The notes below the pieces were generated by a model that was not told where the DNA came from, ran no database searches, and was given only the letters and a program-made list of their open reading frames with translations. 64,000 nt of DNA from Methylobacterium thuringiense (GTDB taxonomy: Bacteria; Pseudomonadota; Alphaproteobacteria; Rhizobiales; Beijerinckiaceae), in assembly GCF_022179645.1 (NCBI RefSeq), contig NZ_BPRA01000015.1, forward strand, positions 1-64,000, in the 5' to 3' direction. The translations under genes and the position numbers were made by a program. Of this stretch, positions 63,084 to 64,000 are shown one piece after another (the first letter of the stretch is position 1; every line of letters begins with the position of its first letter).

Positions 63084-64000
63084 GTGGTGGCGGCTCTGAT
63101 AGCCCTCACGCCCCTCCCCTCCATCGCCCAATCGTCGCCGCACGGCCCACCAGAGGCCGCCCGCAAGGCCCCGGAGCGCGGGAGCGAGACCCGCGAAGGC
63201 CGCAAGCTGCCGGCGGATTCCTTCACCGAGCACAGCCTCGCCCTGCCCGGCGGCCGCACGATCGACTTCACCGCCACCGCCGGCAGCCTCGGCCTCGTCG
63301 ACGAATCCGGAAAGCTCCAGGCCGAGATCGCCTTCATCGCCTACGTGAAGAAGGGTGATGCCAAGGACGTCGCGAGCCGGCCGGTGAGCTTCGCCATCAA
63401 TGGCGGCCCGGGCGCGGCGTCGGCCTATCTCAACATCGGCGCGCTCGGCCCGTGGCGCCTGCCGACCGACGGAACGAGCATCAGCCCGTCGCAAAAGATC
63501 GCGCTGCAGCCGAACGCCGAGACTTGGCTGGACTTCACCGATCTCGTCTTCATCGACCCCGTCGGCACCGGCTACAGCCGCGCCGCCGACGGCGACGGCA
63601 AGAGCTACTGGAACGTCGATGGCGACGCCTCGGTGCTCGCCTCGTCGATCGCCCGCTACCTGCGCCAGAACGACCGCATGGCCTCGCCGAAATTCTACGT
63701 CGGCGAGAGCTACGGCGGCTTTCGCGGTCCGCTGATCGCAAGCAAGCTGCAGGAGGAGATCGGCGTCGGGCTCTCGGGCCTCGTGCTGCTGTCGCCTGTG
63801 CTCGACTTCGCCTGGCTGCAATCGGCCCGCACCACGCCCTGGGGCTTCGTCACCCGCCTGCCCTCGCTGGCCGCGGCGGCGCTCGAGCGCTCGGGTGCGG
63901 TGCCGACGCGGAGCCTGATGGCGGAGGCCGAGCGCTACGCTGCGGGCGATTATCTTACCGACCTCCTGAAGGGCCCCGGCGATACAGAGGCCGTCGCGCG
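63084..64000 (+). CDS. Peptidase S10 (serine carboxypeptidase), 3' end beyond window
   Basis: Secreted serine carboxypeptidase. The N-terminus from GTG at 63084 reads VVAALIALTPLPSIAQSSPH, a signal peptide with a short positive region that may extend upstream into the repeat. The S10 fold follows: FAINGGPGAASAYLNIGAL (oxyanion/Gly-rich), DPVGTGYSRAADG, YVGESYGGFRGPLIA with catalytic Ser. Only about 305 residues lie in the window; the Asp and His of the triad are beyond the right edge. The true start is uncertain because of the adjoining repeat. Confidence 0.85.
   Translation, partial: MVAALIALTPLPSIAQSSPHGPPEAARKAPERGSETREGRKLPADSFTEHSLALPGGRTIDFTATAGSLGLVDESGKLQAEIAFIAYVKKGDAKDVASRPVSFAINGGPGAASAYLNIGALGPWRLPTDGTSISPSQKIALQPNAETWLDFTDLVFIDPVGTGYSRAADGDGKSYWNVDGDASVLASSIARYLRQNDRMASPKFYVGESYGGFRGPLIASKLQEEIGVGLSGLVLLSPVLDFAWLQSARTTPWGFVTRLPSLAAAALERSGAVPTRSLMAEAERYAAGDYLTDLLKGPGDTEAVA

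Overview
This window looks like chromosomal DNA of a GC-rich alphaproteobacterium of the order Hyphomicrobiales, most likely a Methylobacterium/Methylorubrum-type organism. The reasons are the very high GC, a ppiD-trpE-trpGDC-moaC-moeA block, a tpiA-secG-pyrG block, a fabZ-lpxA-lpxI-lpxB block, two OFA-family (oxalate/formate antiporter type) transporters, the aerobic cobL/cobE/cobM/cobB genes, an orphan bcsS gene, and dispersed palindromic repeats typical of these genomes. The genus is an inference from gene content; no rRNA or tRNA gene is visible. About 65 genes or gene remnants are supported. Most long open frames antisense to them are shadows of the GC-rich code.

Layout. 1-2.8 kb: gluQ (cut by the left edge), a small Cys-rich membrane protein and htpG. 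3-9.3 kb: two OFA-family transporters flank a gamma-glutamyltransferase-fold hydrolase resembling oxamate amidohydrolases, a methyltransferase remnant and a small hydrophilic protein with a general-stress-type promoter. 9.4-13.4 kb: cobalamin genes cobL-cobE-cobM-cobB. 13.4-20 kb: XRE regulator, an IsdG-like haem monooxygenase candidate, an Fsr-like MFS pump, a polyprenyl glycosylphosphotransferase, a Crp/Fnr regulator, and an EcfG-type sigma factor with a NepR-like N-terminus followed by a DUF2934 protein. 20-22.6 kb: a quinone-detoxification type pair (alpha/beta hydrolase plus ring-cleaving dioxygenase) divergent from a LysR regulator, with a perfect palindrome between them. 22.7-27.2 kb: a decayed hybrid histidine kinase, then a lower-GC island with two secreted proteins of unknown role. 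27.3-29.9 kb: zur divergent from a znu operon. 29.9-38.2 kb: ExoD-like protein, bcsS, an iron-sulfur cryptochrome/photolyase cluster (SDR, formyltransferase-like, DUF2256), molybdenum-cofactor genes (split XdhC, mocA) and a periplasmic binding protein. 38.4-45.7 kb: infA, parC, recO, lpxB, lpxI, lpxA, fabZ. 45.8-55.8 kb: moeA, moaC, trpC, trpD, trpG, then an inserted stretch (PemK/MazF fragment, VOC protein, TacA/TacT-type toxin-antitoxin pair), trpE and ppiD. 56-60 kb: tpiA, secG, pyrG. 60-62.4 kb: a DUF350/DUF1190/glutathionylspermidine-synthase-like operon. 62.4-64 kb: holC and a serine carboxypeptidase (cut by the right edge).

Most housekeeping operons use tight stop/start overlaps (cobL/cobE, cobM/cobB, lpxI/lpxB, fabZ/lpxA, moaC/moeA, trpC/moaC, ppiD/trpE, small ORF/znuC), so translational coupling is common. 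The least explained pieces are the NepR-like/sigma fusion, the oxalate/oxamate cluster, the lower-GC secreted-protein pair and the mobile-looking stretch that separates trpE from trpG.
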